Shown in pieces: positions 1-6,166 of a stretch of DNA of 7,057 bases (positions are counted from its first letter, which is position 1; every line of letters starts with the position of its first letter). The stretch comes from Rudaea sp. (GTDB lineage: Bacteria > Pseudomonadota > Gammaproteobacteria > Xanthomonadales > Rhodanobacteraceae): positions 1 through 7,057 of the forward strand of contig JAICYA010000101.1 of assembly GCA_025934455.1 (NCBI GenBank), written 5' to 3'. A program made the translations under genes and the position numbers. The notes below the pieces were generated by a model, which saw only the letters and a program-made list of their open reading frames with translations, searched no databases and was not told the origin of the DNA.

Positions 1-447
1 GGTCAGCCAGGCGTTTTCCTTCAGCTCGTTCTCGATCTGCCCGGGGCTCCAGCCGGCATAACCGAGCGCGACGATGGCGTCCGCCGGCCCGTTGCCCTCG
101 GCCATCGCGGCGAGCACGTCGCGCGAGGTCGTCACGCACAGGCGCTCGGAAATCCTGTACGAGGATTCCCAGTCGCCGGGCGGCGCGTGCAGCACGAAGC
201 CGCGCTCGGGTTGTACCGGCCCGCCGATCAGCACCGGCGCTTCGCTGACGCGGCTGAACTCGGACTTGATGTTCATCTGCGCGAGCACGTCGCCGAGCCG
301 GTATTCGGACAGGCGGTTGATGAGCAGGCCCATCGCGCCGTCCTCGCCGTGCTGGCAGACGAACGCCACGCTGCGCTTGAACAGCGGGTCGCGCGTGCCC
401 GGCATCGCGATCAGGAACTGGTTGGCGAGGGAGGACGTCGATTGCAT
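1..447 (-). CDS. yqgE: YqgE/AlgH family protein (partial, C-terminus beyond left edge)
   Basis: The first 149 codons of a YqgE/AlgH (UPF0301) protein are present. The reading frame is open to base 1, so the C-terminus is missing; E. coli YqgE is about 187 residues. Recognisable family blocks are FLIAMPGTRDPLFKRSV (residues 11-27), CQHGEDGAMGLLINR (31-45), GGPVQPERGFVLH (75-87), TTSRDVL (106-112) and LGYAGWSPGQ (128-137) followed by ENAWLT at the cut edge. The ATG at 447 places the family's N-terminal block where expected, although no strong Shine-Dalgarno precedes it. It lies 24 bases downstream of the tonB-family stop, so it is probably co-transcribed with gshB and tonB. In many gammaproteobacteria yqgE is followed by ruvX (yqgF), which would lie off the left edge. 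The molecular function is not firmly known; the AlgH name comes from a regulatory role proposed for alginate in Pseudomonas. Identification is secure from sequence, function is not. Confidence 0.93.
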   Translation of the reverse strand, partial: MQSTSSLANQFLIAMPGTRDPLFKRSVAFVCQHGEDGAMGLLINRLSEYRLGDVLAQMNIKSEFSRVSEAPVLIGGPVQPERGFVLHAPPGDWESSYRISERLCVTTSRDVLAAMAEGNGPADAIVALGYAGWSPGQIENELKENAWLT

Positions 448-471
448 GCGGTCATTGTACCGCTAGTGGGT

Positions 472-1347
472 TCATCGATTCCTGAGGATATCGCCCGGCA
501 AGAACTGCCAGGTGCGCGTGATGTACAACTCGTCGATGCCTTCGTCCTTGGGGATCGGCGGAAACGGCGCCGCCAGGCGCACGATGCGAATCGCGGCGTC
601 GTCGAGGACCTTGTGTCCGCTGGAATGGATCACGTCGACGTTCTTGATCTCGCCCTTGCGATTGAGCGCGACGGTGAGCACGAGGTCGCCGTGCACGTGC
701 TCGCGTCGCGCCTCGTCCGGATAGTTGAGGTTGCCGATGCGTTCCACGCGCGCGACCCAGGCCGACATGTAGGCGGCGTAGGCGTATTCCTTGGTGTTGG
801 CCGAGATGTATTTCTTGCGCGGGCGCTTGGCATAGGCCTGGCTTTCGCGCTGGATTTCGGTGGCGAGCTTGGCCATTTCCAGTTTCGTCTGCAGCATGTC
901 GTGCAGGGTCGGTTGCGGCAACGGCGGTTGGTCCGGCGTTTCGTGTTCGCTGCGCACGGAAAAATCCGCTTGCCGCGAAGTGAGCATTTCGCGCTCGCTC
1001 GGCGGCGAGGGCCGCGGCGCGGATGCGCGCAGGGGCCGTGGCGCGACGCCGGGCTCCGGCTTGTTCACCGGGCTGGACACGAGCGCGCTCGGACGCAACG
1101 CGCGTTCGCTGTCGCCGCCGCCGCTGTTGTTGGCTTGGGCGAGGAAGTCCGCCTGGGTCGGCTTCTGTCCCGACGCCGACTGCACCAGGATCACGTCCAG
1201 CGAGGGCAGGCTCGGCGCCGGTTTTTCGTAGGCGAAGGTGAGTCCGAGCGCGAGCACGCCGTGGAAGATCAGCGAGAACAGGAACGTCACGCTGAGGCGG
1301 TCGCGACTGCCGATGGCCGGTGCCGCGGCGCTCATCGCGGCCTGCAT
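472..1347 (-). CDS. tonB: TonB-family energy transducer (TonB3-like, next to the pil-chp locus)
   Basis: This is a 291-residue inner-membrane protein with TonB architecture. A short cytoplasmic N-terminus leads to one transmembrane helix (about residues 19-40), then a Pro/Ser/Arg-rich periplasmic linker (about 85-145), a charged segment (about 150-185) and a C-terminal TonB domain (about 195-285) containing YPDEARREHVHGDLVLTVALNR (split by its central repeat of charged residues) and ending TRTWQFLPGD. Within the helix S25, H29 and L36 have the spacing of the E. coli TonB S16/H20/L27 residues that contact ExbB-ExbD; the fourth position (E. coli S31) is Y40. No exbB or exbD lies in the window. 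The first ATG (1347) has GAGG four bases upstream and overlaps gshB by 16 bases. The ATG at 1335 (residue 5) gives a classic ATGA overlap with the gshB stop and is an equally good start, giving 287 residues. The position matches P. aeruginosa tonB3, reported to be needed for normal twitching; a pilus role here is inference. Confidence 0.88.
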   Translation of the reverse strand: MQAAMSAAAPAIGSRDRLSVTFLFSLIFHGVLALGLTFAYEKPAPSLPSLDVILVQSASGQKPTQADFLAQANNSGGGDSERALRPSALVSSPVNKPEPGVAPRPLRASAPRPSPPSEREMLTSRQADFSVRSEHETPDQPPLPQPTLHDMLQTKLEMAKLATEIQRESQAYAKRPRKKYISANTKEYAYAAYMSAWVARVERIGNLNYPDEARREHVHGDLVLTVALNRKGEIKNVDVIHSSGHKVLDDAAIRIVRLAAPFPPIPKDEGIDELYITRTWQFLPGDILRNR

Positions 1348-2285
1348 TTCGCCTCGATCGCGTCGAACAACTGCCCGGCTATATTCAGGCCGAATTGCGC
1401 ATCCAGTTCGCGGATGCAGGTCGGCGAGGTGACATTGACTTCGGTGAGGAGTCCGCCGATCACGTCCAGGCCGACGAACAGCATGCCGCGCGCGCGCAGT
1501 TCAGGCCCGACCTGGTTGGCAATCCAGCGCTCACGCTCGTTCAACGGCATGCCCACGCCCTTGCCGCCGCGCGCCAGGTTGCCACGGAATTCGTCGCCCT
1601 GCGGCACGCGCGCCAGCGCGTACGGTACCGCTTCGCCGTCGATCAGCAGGATGCGCTTGTCGCCGTCGCGGATTTCTTCCAGATAGCGCTGCGCCATCGC
1701 GAACTGATTGCCGTTGTCGGTCAGTGTTTCCAGGATCACGTTGAGATTCGGATCGCTGCGTGCGCTGACGAAGATCGAACGCCCGCCCATGCCGTCGAGC
1801 GGTTTGAGCACGATTTTGTCGTGCGCGGCGGCGAAGCGCTTGAGCTCGGCCGCGTCGCGCGCGACCAGGGTCGGCGGAATGCACTGCGGGAAACGCAGCG
1901 CGAAAAGTTTTTCGTTGGCGTCGCGCAGGGAGCGCGGATCGTTGACCACGAACGCGCCGCCGGCCTGGGCCAGTTCCAGCACCATCGTGTCGTAGACGAA
2001 CTGCGCATCGACGGGCGGATCCTTGCGCGCCAGGATCACGTCGACTTCGCGCAAATCGCGCCAGTGCGGCGCGTCGAGTTCGAACCAGCCGCGCGCGTCG
2101 TCGCGCACGCGCAGGCCCTGCGCCCGTGCCCACGGCGCCGCGTCGCGGATCGCGAGCGAGCCTTGCGTCAGGTAGAGCAATTCGTGCCCGCGGTGCTGCG
2201 CCTCGAGCAGCATCGCGAAGCTGGAGTCCTTTTCGATGTGGATGGATTCGATCGCATCCATCAGCATGGCCACGCGCAGACTCAT
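1332..2285 (-). CDS. gshB: Glutathione synthetase
   Basis: This is a 317-residue ATP-grasp ligase that joins gamma-glutamylcysteine and glycine, using ATP, in the second and last step of cytosolic glutathione synthesis. Length is as expected (E. coli GshB is 316 residues). The N-terminal substrate domain begins MSLRVAMLMDAIESIHIEKDS and carries ARKDPPVD (86-93). The ATP-grasp part carries KPLDGMGGRSIF (161-172), the loop region RGNLARGGKGV (234-244) and the metal/ATP-binding segment TEVNVTSPTCIRE (281-293). The ATG at 2285 has GGAG nine bases upstream and matches the family N-terminus. It is the first gene of the leftward unit and its end overlaps the tonB-family gene. In E. coli gshB is followed directly by yqgE; here, as around P. 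aeruginosa pilG, a tonB gene sits between them. No catalytic motif appears to be missing. Confidence 0.97.
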   Translation of the reverse strand: MSLRVAMLMDAIESIHIEKDSSFAMLLEAQHRGHELLYLTQGSLAIRDAAPWARAQGLRVRDDARGWFELDAPHWRDLREVDVILARKDPPVDAQFVYDTMVLELAQAGGAFVVNDPRSLRDANEKLFALRFPQCIPPTLVARDAAELKRFAAAHDKIVLKPLDGMGGRSIFVSARSDPNLNVILETLTDNGNQFAMAQRYLEEIRDGDKRILLIDGEAVPYALARVPQGDEFRGNLARGGKGVGMPLNERERWIANQVGPELRARGMLFVGLDVIGGLLTEVNVTSPTCIRELDAQFGLNIAGQLFDAIEAKCRPR

Positions 2286-2313
2286 GCCTTTTCGCTCCGC
2301 CGACCATCGATGT

Positions 2314-2329
2314 TGGCACGGGAAATGCT
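2314..2329 (+). promoter_or_regulatory. Candidate sigma-54 (RpoN) -24/-12 promoter pointing toward pilG
   Basis: The sequence TGGCACGGGAAATGCT matches the sigma-54 consensus TGGCACG-N4-TTGCW at every position except one T to A. The invariant GG (2315-2316) and GC (2327-2328) are separated by the required ten bases. A transcript would start near 2340 and reach pilG through a leader of about 290 bases. RpoN control of type IV pilus genes is known for pilA in Pseudomonas. Control of pilG by RpoN is not something I can cite, and the site sits only 29 bases from the gshB start, so a chance match is possible. Confidence 0.35.
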
Positions 2330-2386
2330 GGTTTCTTGTGGAATATTTTGCGGCATTGCAGAAACGCGCGACGGTGGATACGGGGC

Positions 2387-2392
2387 TATACT
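2387..2392 (+). promoter_or_regulatory. Candidate -10 hexamer TATACT
   Basis: TATACT matches five of six positions of the sigma-70 -10 box (TATAAT). No good -35 is found at 16-19 bases upstream, so the promoter is weakly supported. The flanks GCTA and TAGC form a small inverted repeat around it, so the minus strand also reads a TAGTAT hexamer that could serve gshB. A rightward transcript would begin near 2398 and run directly into the hairpin at 2418-2454. Confidence 0.25.
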
Positions 2393-2417
2393 AGCATCGC
2401 GGTGTGTCAGCCAAGGG

Positions 2418-2459
2418 CTCGCATTCGCCGGCAGGAGCCGGCCATGGCGGCGAGTTTTT
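2418..2459 (+). repeat. REP-like palindromic hairpin followed by a T-tract (possible terminator/attenuator)
   Basis: The core is two copies of the palindrome GCCGGC (2427-2432 and 2437-2442) separated by AGGA. An outer pair CTCGC (2418-2422) and GCGAG (2450-2454) is perfectly complementary, and CGCC (2426-2429) can pair with GGCG (2446-2449) as an alternative. Five Ts follow immediately (2455-2459), as in an intrinsic terminator read on the plus strand. The segment GCAGGAGCCGGCCATGGCGG also resembles the (G)GTAGGAGC-plus-palindrome form of dispersed REP elements in Xanthomonadales and pseudomonads; that resemblance is from memory. Lying upstream of pilG, it would either stop short leader transcripts or simply be an intergenic repeat. 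Confidence 0.42.
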
Positions 2460-2491
2460 CCCGAGCAAAAATGACGGGTTAGCGGATTTAC

Positions 2492-2521
2492 TTGACATAT
2501 TTGCTAAGTATTGGTTAAACA
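2492..2521 (+). promoter_or_regulatory. Candidate sigma-70 promoter for the pilG operon
   Basis: TTGACA (2492-2497) is a perfect -35 hexamer inside the only clearly AT-rich stretch of the window. The -10 candidates at 17-18 bases spacing, TTAAAC (2515-2520) or TAAACA (2516-2521), each match only three of six consensus positions. A start near 2527 would give pilG a leader of about 100 bases and lies downstream of the hairpin, so transcription from here would avoid it. The -35 is strong, the -10 weak, and an activator might compensate. Confidence 0.45.
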
Positions 2522-2629
2522 GGCTGGGAACAGGCGCGTGCGTCGCCGCGCGGAACCGGCACAACAGCCGAATTCTGCCGCCGGTTTGACGCACACATCA
2601 TGCACTCCTTGCGGTTGGGGGTTTTGGAC

Positions 2630-3031
2630 GTGGAACACACAGAGAAAGATGGCAACCTGGCCGGCCTGAAGGTCATGGTCATCGACGACTCGAAAACGAT
2701 CCGCCGCACCGCCGAAACCCTTTTGAAAAAGGAAGGCTGTGACGTCGTCACGGCGACCGACGGTTTCGAGGCGTTGGCGAAGATTTCCGACCAGCAGCCG
2801 CACATCATTTTCGTCGACATCATGATGCCGCGCCTGGACGGCTACCAGACCTGCGCGCTGATCAAGAACAACCAGATGTTCAAGGCGACGCCGGTGATCA
2901 TGCTGTCTTCCAAGGACGGCCTGTTCGACAAGGCGCGCGGCCGCATTGTCGGATCCGAACAATATTTGACCAAACCGTTCACCCGCGAAGAATTGCTCGG
3001 CGCGATCCGCCGGCATGTCGTGACGAAGTGA
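2630..3031 (+). CDS. pilG: Type IV pilus response regulator PilG (single receiver domain)
   Basis: This CheY-like protein consists of one receiver domain with no output domain. It is expected to be phosphorylated by ChpA and to promote pilus extension; in Pseudomonas it acts with FimL/FimV on adenylate cyclase CyaB. From the GTG start at 2630 it is 133 residues. The acidic pair is D19/D20, the phospho-acceptor D63 (in FVDIMMPRLDGYQ), the conserved Ser in MLSSKDGLFD (91-100) and the Lys K115 in LTKPF. Near-invariant PilG stretches such as KVMVIDDSKTIRRTAETLLK are present. I prefer the GTG because GGGGG lies eight bases upstream and the resulting MEHTEKDG start resembles P. aeruginosa PilG in length. 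An upstream in-frame ATG at 2600 (143 residues) has no Shine-Dalgarno. It is the first gene of the rightward operon, 35 bases before pilH. Confidence 0.95.
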   Translation: MEHTEKDGNLAGLKVMVIDDSKTIRRTAETLLKKEGCDVVTATDGFEALAKISDQQPHIIFVDIMMPRLDGYQTCALIKNNQMFKATPVIMLSSKDGLFDKARGRIVGSEQYLTKPFTREELLGAIRRHVVTK

Positions 3032-3066
3032 ACGCGGAGGCCATCCGGGCAAACAAGGGGCAAACG

Positions 3067-3432
3067 ATGGCGCATATTCTCATCATCGACGATTCGCCGA
3101 CCGACGTGCGCGTGTTCACCACGCTGCTGGAAAAGAACGGTCATCGCGTCAGCAGCGCGGCCAGCGCCGAGGAGGGCATCGCTGCGGCCAAGCGCGAGCG
3201 GCCGGACCTCGTCATCATGGACGTGATCATGCCCGGCATGAACGGTTTCCAGGCCACGCGCACACTCAGCCGCGACGCCGACACCTCGGCGATTCCGATC
3301 CTCATCGTCACCACCAAGTCGATGGAAACCGACCGCGTCTGGGGCCTGCGCCAGGGCGCCAAGGATTTCATGGTGAAACCTGTCGCCGAGTCCGAACTGC
3401 TCGGCCGCATCCAGAAACTGCTTACGGGCTGA
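3067..3432 (+). CDS. pilH: Type IV pilus response regulator PilH (single receiver domain)
   Basis: This is a 121-residue CheY-like receiver without an output domain, the same length as P. aeruginosa PilH. In the Pil-Chp model it opposes PilG by acting as a phosphate sink or by favouring retraction. Key residues are D8 and D9, phospho-acceptor D52 (LVIMDVIMPGMNGFQATR around it), T82 in IVTTKSMETDRVWG and K104 in MVKP. The ATG at 3067 is preceded by AAGGGG with a six-base spacer and aligns with the MARILIVDDSPT start of the family. An in-frame GTG at 3028, overlapping the pilG stop, would add 13 unlikely residues. The gene begins 35 bases after pilG and its stop lies six bases before the pilI ATG. 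Confidence 0.95.
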   Translation: MAHILIIDDSPTDVRVFTTLLEKNGHRVSSAASAEEGIAAAKRERPDLVIMDVIMPGMNGFQATRTLSRDADTSAIPILIVTTKSMETDRVWGLRQGAKDFMVKPVAESELLGRIQKLLTG

Positions 3433-3438
3433 TTGCCG

Positions 3439-3993
3439 ATGGCTGCCGTCTTCGACTCGCCGCTGCTGTCCCCGTTCGAGGCTCTCGCCGACTACGAGCG
3501 GCGCAGTCTCGCGCACGTGGCCGGCATGCCCGAGCAGATCGAGGCGCCGGGCCTGTGGCGCGGCATCGGCTTCCGCATCGGCCAGCGCTATCTCGTCAGC
3601 GGCATCAACGAGGTCAACGAAATCCTGACGCCGCCGGCGCTGACGATCGTGCCCGGCACGCGTGGCTGGCTGCTCGGCGTCGCCAACGTGCGCGGCAACC
3701 TGGTGCCGGTGATCGATCTCAAGCAATACCTCGAGGGTGAGCGCACGCAAGCCACCGATTCGAGCCGCGTGCTGCTCGTGCGCCAGGCCGGCGGCAGCGT
3801 CGGCCTGCTGATCGACGAGGTGCTAGGCCAGCGCAGCTTCTCCGAGGAGCAGCGCGCCGAGGCCATCGGCGAGGACGACGAGCGCTACGGCCGATTCGTC
3901 GGCGAGAAATATCCGCTGGGCGAGATGCACTGGGGCCAGTTCAGCATGGCGACCCTGGTGCGTTCGCCCGATTTCGTACAGGCCGCGGCCTAG
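3439..3993 (+). CDS. pilI: CheW-like adaptor PilI of the pilus chemosensory system
   Basis: This 184-residue cytoplasmic CheW-domain protein should couple the PilJ receptor to the ChpA kinase in the polar array. The first 35 or so residues are a PilI-type extension (SPFEALADYERRSLAHVAGM at 11-30). The CheW fold runs from about residue 40, with IGFRIGQRYLVSGINEVNEI (43-62) and the signature NVRGNLVPVIDLKQYL (83-98), then VLLVR (111-115) and GLLIDEVLG (122-130), ending near 178. There is no receiver domain, so it is not CheV-like. The ATG at 3439 is chosen; a TTG two codons upstream, immediately after the pilH stop, is possible. Neither has a strong ribosome binding site, and translational coupling to pilH is likely. 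Confidence 0.94.
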   Translation: MAAVFDSPLLSPFEALADYERRSLAHVAGMPEQIEAPGLWRGIGFRIGQRYLVSGINEVNEILTPPALTIVPGTRGWLLGVANVRGNLVPVIDLKQYLEGERTQATDSSRVLLVRQAGGSVGLLIDEVLGQRSFSEEQRAEAIGEDDERYGRFVGEKYPLGEMHWGQFSMATLVRSPDFVQAAA

Positions 3994-4029
3994 CGCCGTG
4001 GCGATCGCAGCTTGCAAGGGGCATAAGTT

Positions 4030-6069
4030 ATGAGCGTGACGACAGGCGCAGTGGGCGGGAAGGAACGGGCGGGCGCCAATACCCTGCTCGTGGTGTTGCT
4101 GATCGCGGCCATCCTGGTTGCCGTGGTCGACTTCGGCTGGCTGACCTACAACGCGTCGCAAGACGCCAAGGCCAGCGCCCTGGTCACCAAGATCCAGGTG
4201 CTGTCGCAGCAGTTGTCGACCGTGGCGAATGCTGCCGCGGGTGGCAACATCGACGCGTTCAAGAGCCTGGAACAAACGCGCAACACCGTCGACGACCTGC
4301 TCAACAAGCTGAGCAAGGGTGACAAGACTACCGGCATGCAAGGTTACGGCGACGTTTCCGGCGTCGCCAAGGAAATTGGCGACCTGGACAAGGCCTGGCA
4401 GCCGCTGAACACGAATGCGACCAAGATTCTCGATTCCAAGGAACAGGTGCTCAATACCTCCGCGGTCGCCGCCGACTTCAACAGCAAGATGCCCGTGCTC
4501 AACTCGCGCATGGACGAAGTGGTGAAGATCCTCACCGAAAAGAACGGTTCGCCCAACCAGGTGATGATTTCCTCGCGCGAAATGCTGCTCGCCGACCGCA
4601 TGCAGCGCCGCGTGCAGACCATCGTGCAAGGCGGCGAAGAAGCCCAGTCCGCCGCGGACGGCCTGCAGCGCGACGCGCAGTTGTACGGCGCGGTGCTGGC
4701 CGGCCTCATCAGCGGTAACCCGGACTTGAACATCCGCGCAATGGACAACCCGAACGCGCGCCAGATTCTCACCGACATGAACAAGTCGTGGACCGACCTC
4801 GTCGGCGATCCGGTCAAGAAGCTGCTCGATTCCGCCTCGGCCCTGCAGGACGTGAAGCAGGCCGCCGACCAGGCTTCGATCGACTCGCAGACCATGCTGC
4901 TCAAGGCCGATCCGGTTTCCGTGCGCCTGGGCGAACTGCAATCGCGGCGCGTGTTCCCGAACCTGTTCGTCGGCGTCATCGCGGCGGGTGCGGCGATCTT
5001 CCTCGTCATCCTGTTGATCGCCAGCCAGATCCGCAGCCAGCGCCAGCGCTACCAGGTCACCGCCGAACTGAACCAGCGCAACCAGGAAGCCATTCTGCGC
5101 TTGCTCGACGAAATGGGATCGCTGGCCGAAGGTGACCTCACGGTGAAGGCGACGGTTACCGAAGACATCACCGGCGCGATCGCGGACTCGGTCAACTTCG
5201 CGGTCGAGGCGCTGCGCTCCCTGGTGACGACGATCAACGACACCGCCTTGCACGTATCGACTTCGGCGCAGGAAACCCAGGCCACCGCCATGCACCTAGC
5301 GGAAGCCGCCGAACACCAGGCGCAACAGATCACTTCCGCGTCGGCTGCGATCAATGAAATCGCGGTCTCCATCGACGAAGTCTCGAAGAACTCGGCCGAG
5401 TCGGCGGACGTGGCGCAACGCTCGGTGCAGATCGCCTCGAAGGGTGCCGGCATCGTGCGCCAGACGATCCAGGGCATGGACTCGATTCGCGACCAGATCC
5501 AGGAAACCTCGAAACGCATCAAGCGCCTCGGCGAATCCTCGCAGGAAATCGGCTCCATCGTCGAACTGATCAACGACATTGCCGAGCAGACGAACATCCT
5601 GGCCTTGAACGCCGCCATTCAGGCCGCGTCCGCCGGCGAGGCGGGCCGCGGCTTCGCGGTGGTCGCCGACGAAGTGCAGCGACTGGCCGAGCGCGCGTCC
5701 GGCGCCACACGCCGAATCGAAACGCTGGTGCAGACGATTCAGGCCGATACCAACGAAGCGGTCACCTCGATGGAACAGACCACGTCCGAAGTGGTGGCCG
5801 GTGCACGCCTGGCCGAGGACGCCGGCCTGGCCCTGGGCGAGATCGAAAAGGTGTCGAACGACCTGGCCGACCTGATTCAGAACATTTCCGAAGCGGCGCG
5901 CCAGCAGTCGGCCGCGGCGACGAACATTTCCGCGACCATGAACGTGATTCAGGAAATCACCACGCAGACTTCGGTCGGCGCCAGCCAGACCGCCGAGTCG
6001 ATCGGCAACCTGGCGCAACTGGCCGCGGACCTGCGCCGTTCGGTGCAGGACTTCAAGCTGCCGGCGTAA
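4030..6069 (+). CDS. pilJ: Methyl-accepting chemoreceptor PilJ of the type IV pilus system
   Basis: This 679-residue receptor is close to P. aeruginosa PilJ in length (about 680). A short cytoplasmic N-terminus leads to TM1 (about 18-38), a large periplasmic helical sensor region (about 39-310, the PilJ-type domain), TM2 (about 312-331), a HAMP-like linker (about 340-405, with [16 protein letters not shown] at 358-373) and a long coiled-coil signalling domain. The hairpin tip is [20 protein letters not shown] (514-533) followed by [14 protein letters not shown] (536-549). Pairs such as QQITSA (432-437) resemble methylation sites. No NWETF-like pentapeptide ends the protein, so PilK must dock otherwise. 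In P. aeruginosa the periplasmic part is thought to sense pilin or surface contact. The ATG has AAGGGG eight bases upstream. The gene follows pilI by 36 bases. Confidence 0.96.
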   Translation: MSVTTGAVGGKERAGANTLLVVLLIAAILVAVVDFGWLTYNASQDAKASALVTKIQVLSQQLSTVANAAAGGNIDAFKSLEQTRNTVDDLLNKLSKGDKTTGMQGYGDVSGVAKEIGDLDKAWQPLNTNATKILDSKEQVLNTSAVAADFNSKMPVLNSRMDEVVKILTEKNGSPNQVMISSREMLLADRMQRRVQTIVQGGEEAQSAADGLQRDAQLYGAVLAGLISGNPDLNIRAMDNPNARQILTDMNKSWTDLVGDPVKKLLDSASALQDVKQAADQASIDSQTMLLKADPVSVRLGELQSRRVFPNLFVGVIAAGAAIFLVILLIASQIRSQRQRYQVTAELNQRNQEAILRLLDEMGSLAEGDLTVKATVTEDITGAIADSVNFAVEALRSLVTTINDTALHVSTSAQETQATAMHLAEAAEHQAQQITSASAAINEIAVSIDEVSKNSAESADVAQRSVQIASKGAGIVRQTIQGMDSIRDQIQETSKRIKRLGESSQEIGSIVELINDIAEQTNILALNAAIQAASAGEAGRGFAVVADEVQRLAERASGATRRIETLVQTIQADTNEAVTSMEQTTSEVVAGARLAEDAGLALGEIEKVSNDLADLIQNISEAARQQSAAATNISATMNVIQEITTQTSVGASQTAESIGNLAQLAADLRRSVQDFKLPA

Positions 6070-6166
6070 AGGGCCAGACGAAGCGTCGCGGTGTGCATGC
6101 GGCGAGGGGCTTTGTCGATGAACGCGGAAGTTCGGATGTACGGGTCGGTGGAGGTTGGTATAGCGC

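Larger units (their letters stand above)
2286..2629. other. Divergent intergenic region between gshB and pilG
   Basis: This 344-base gap separates the leftward gshB unit from the rightward pil-chp operon and must hold promoters for both. I see no credible protein gene; the open frames in it are extensions of shadow frames. From left to right on the plus strand it holds a sigma-54-like match (2314-2329), a TATACT hexamer (2387-2392), a GC-rich palindromic hairpin followed by five Ts (2418-2459) and a locally AT-rich block with TTGACA (about 2485-2520). No convincing gshB promoter could be assigned on the minus strand. The gap is long and composite compared with the tight spacing of the genes on either side. 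Confidence 0.8.

Noticed and set aside
187..1686. 499-residue plus-strand open frame across yqgE, tonB and part of gshB
   Set aside because: It runs antisense to genes with clear families. Composition is rich in Arg, His and Ala, typical of the shadow frame of GC-biased codons, and it has no recognisable domain.
1320..2474. 384-residue plus-strand open frame antisense to gshB
   Set aside because: It covers the whole of gshB in an antisense frame, has shadow-like composition and no motif. Its tail into the intergenic region adds no support.
2842..3750. 302-residue minus-strand open frame across pilG, pilH and pilI
   Set aside because: It is antisense to three conserved genes and has shadow composition.
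3823..5295. 490-residue minus-strand open frame across pilI and pilJ
   Set aside because: It is antisense to PilJ, whose domains are unmistakable. The His/Arg/Val/Leu-rich translation is a codon-bias artefact.
6083..6095. Ten-base TCGCGGTGTG shared with 2397-2406
   Set aside because: The match does not extend beyond about ten bases and is expected by chance in a GC-rich window of this size.
6070..6166. Possible terminator between pilJ and pilK
   Set aside because: Only a four-base GACG/CGTC stem is visible and no T-tract follows.
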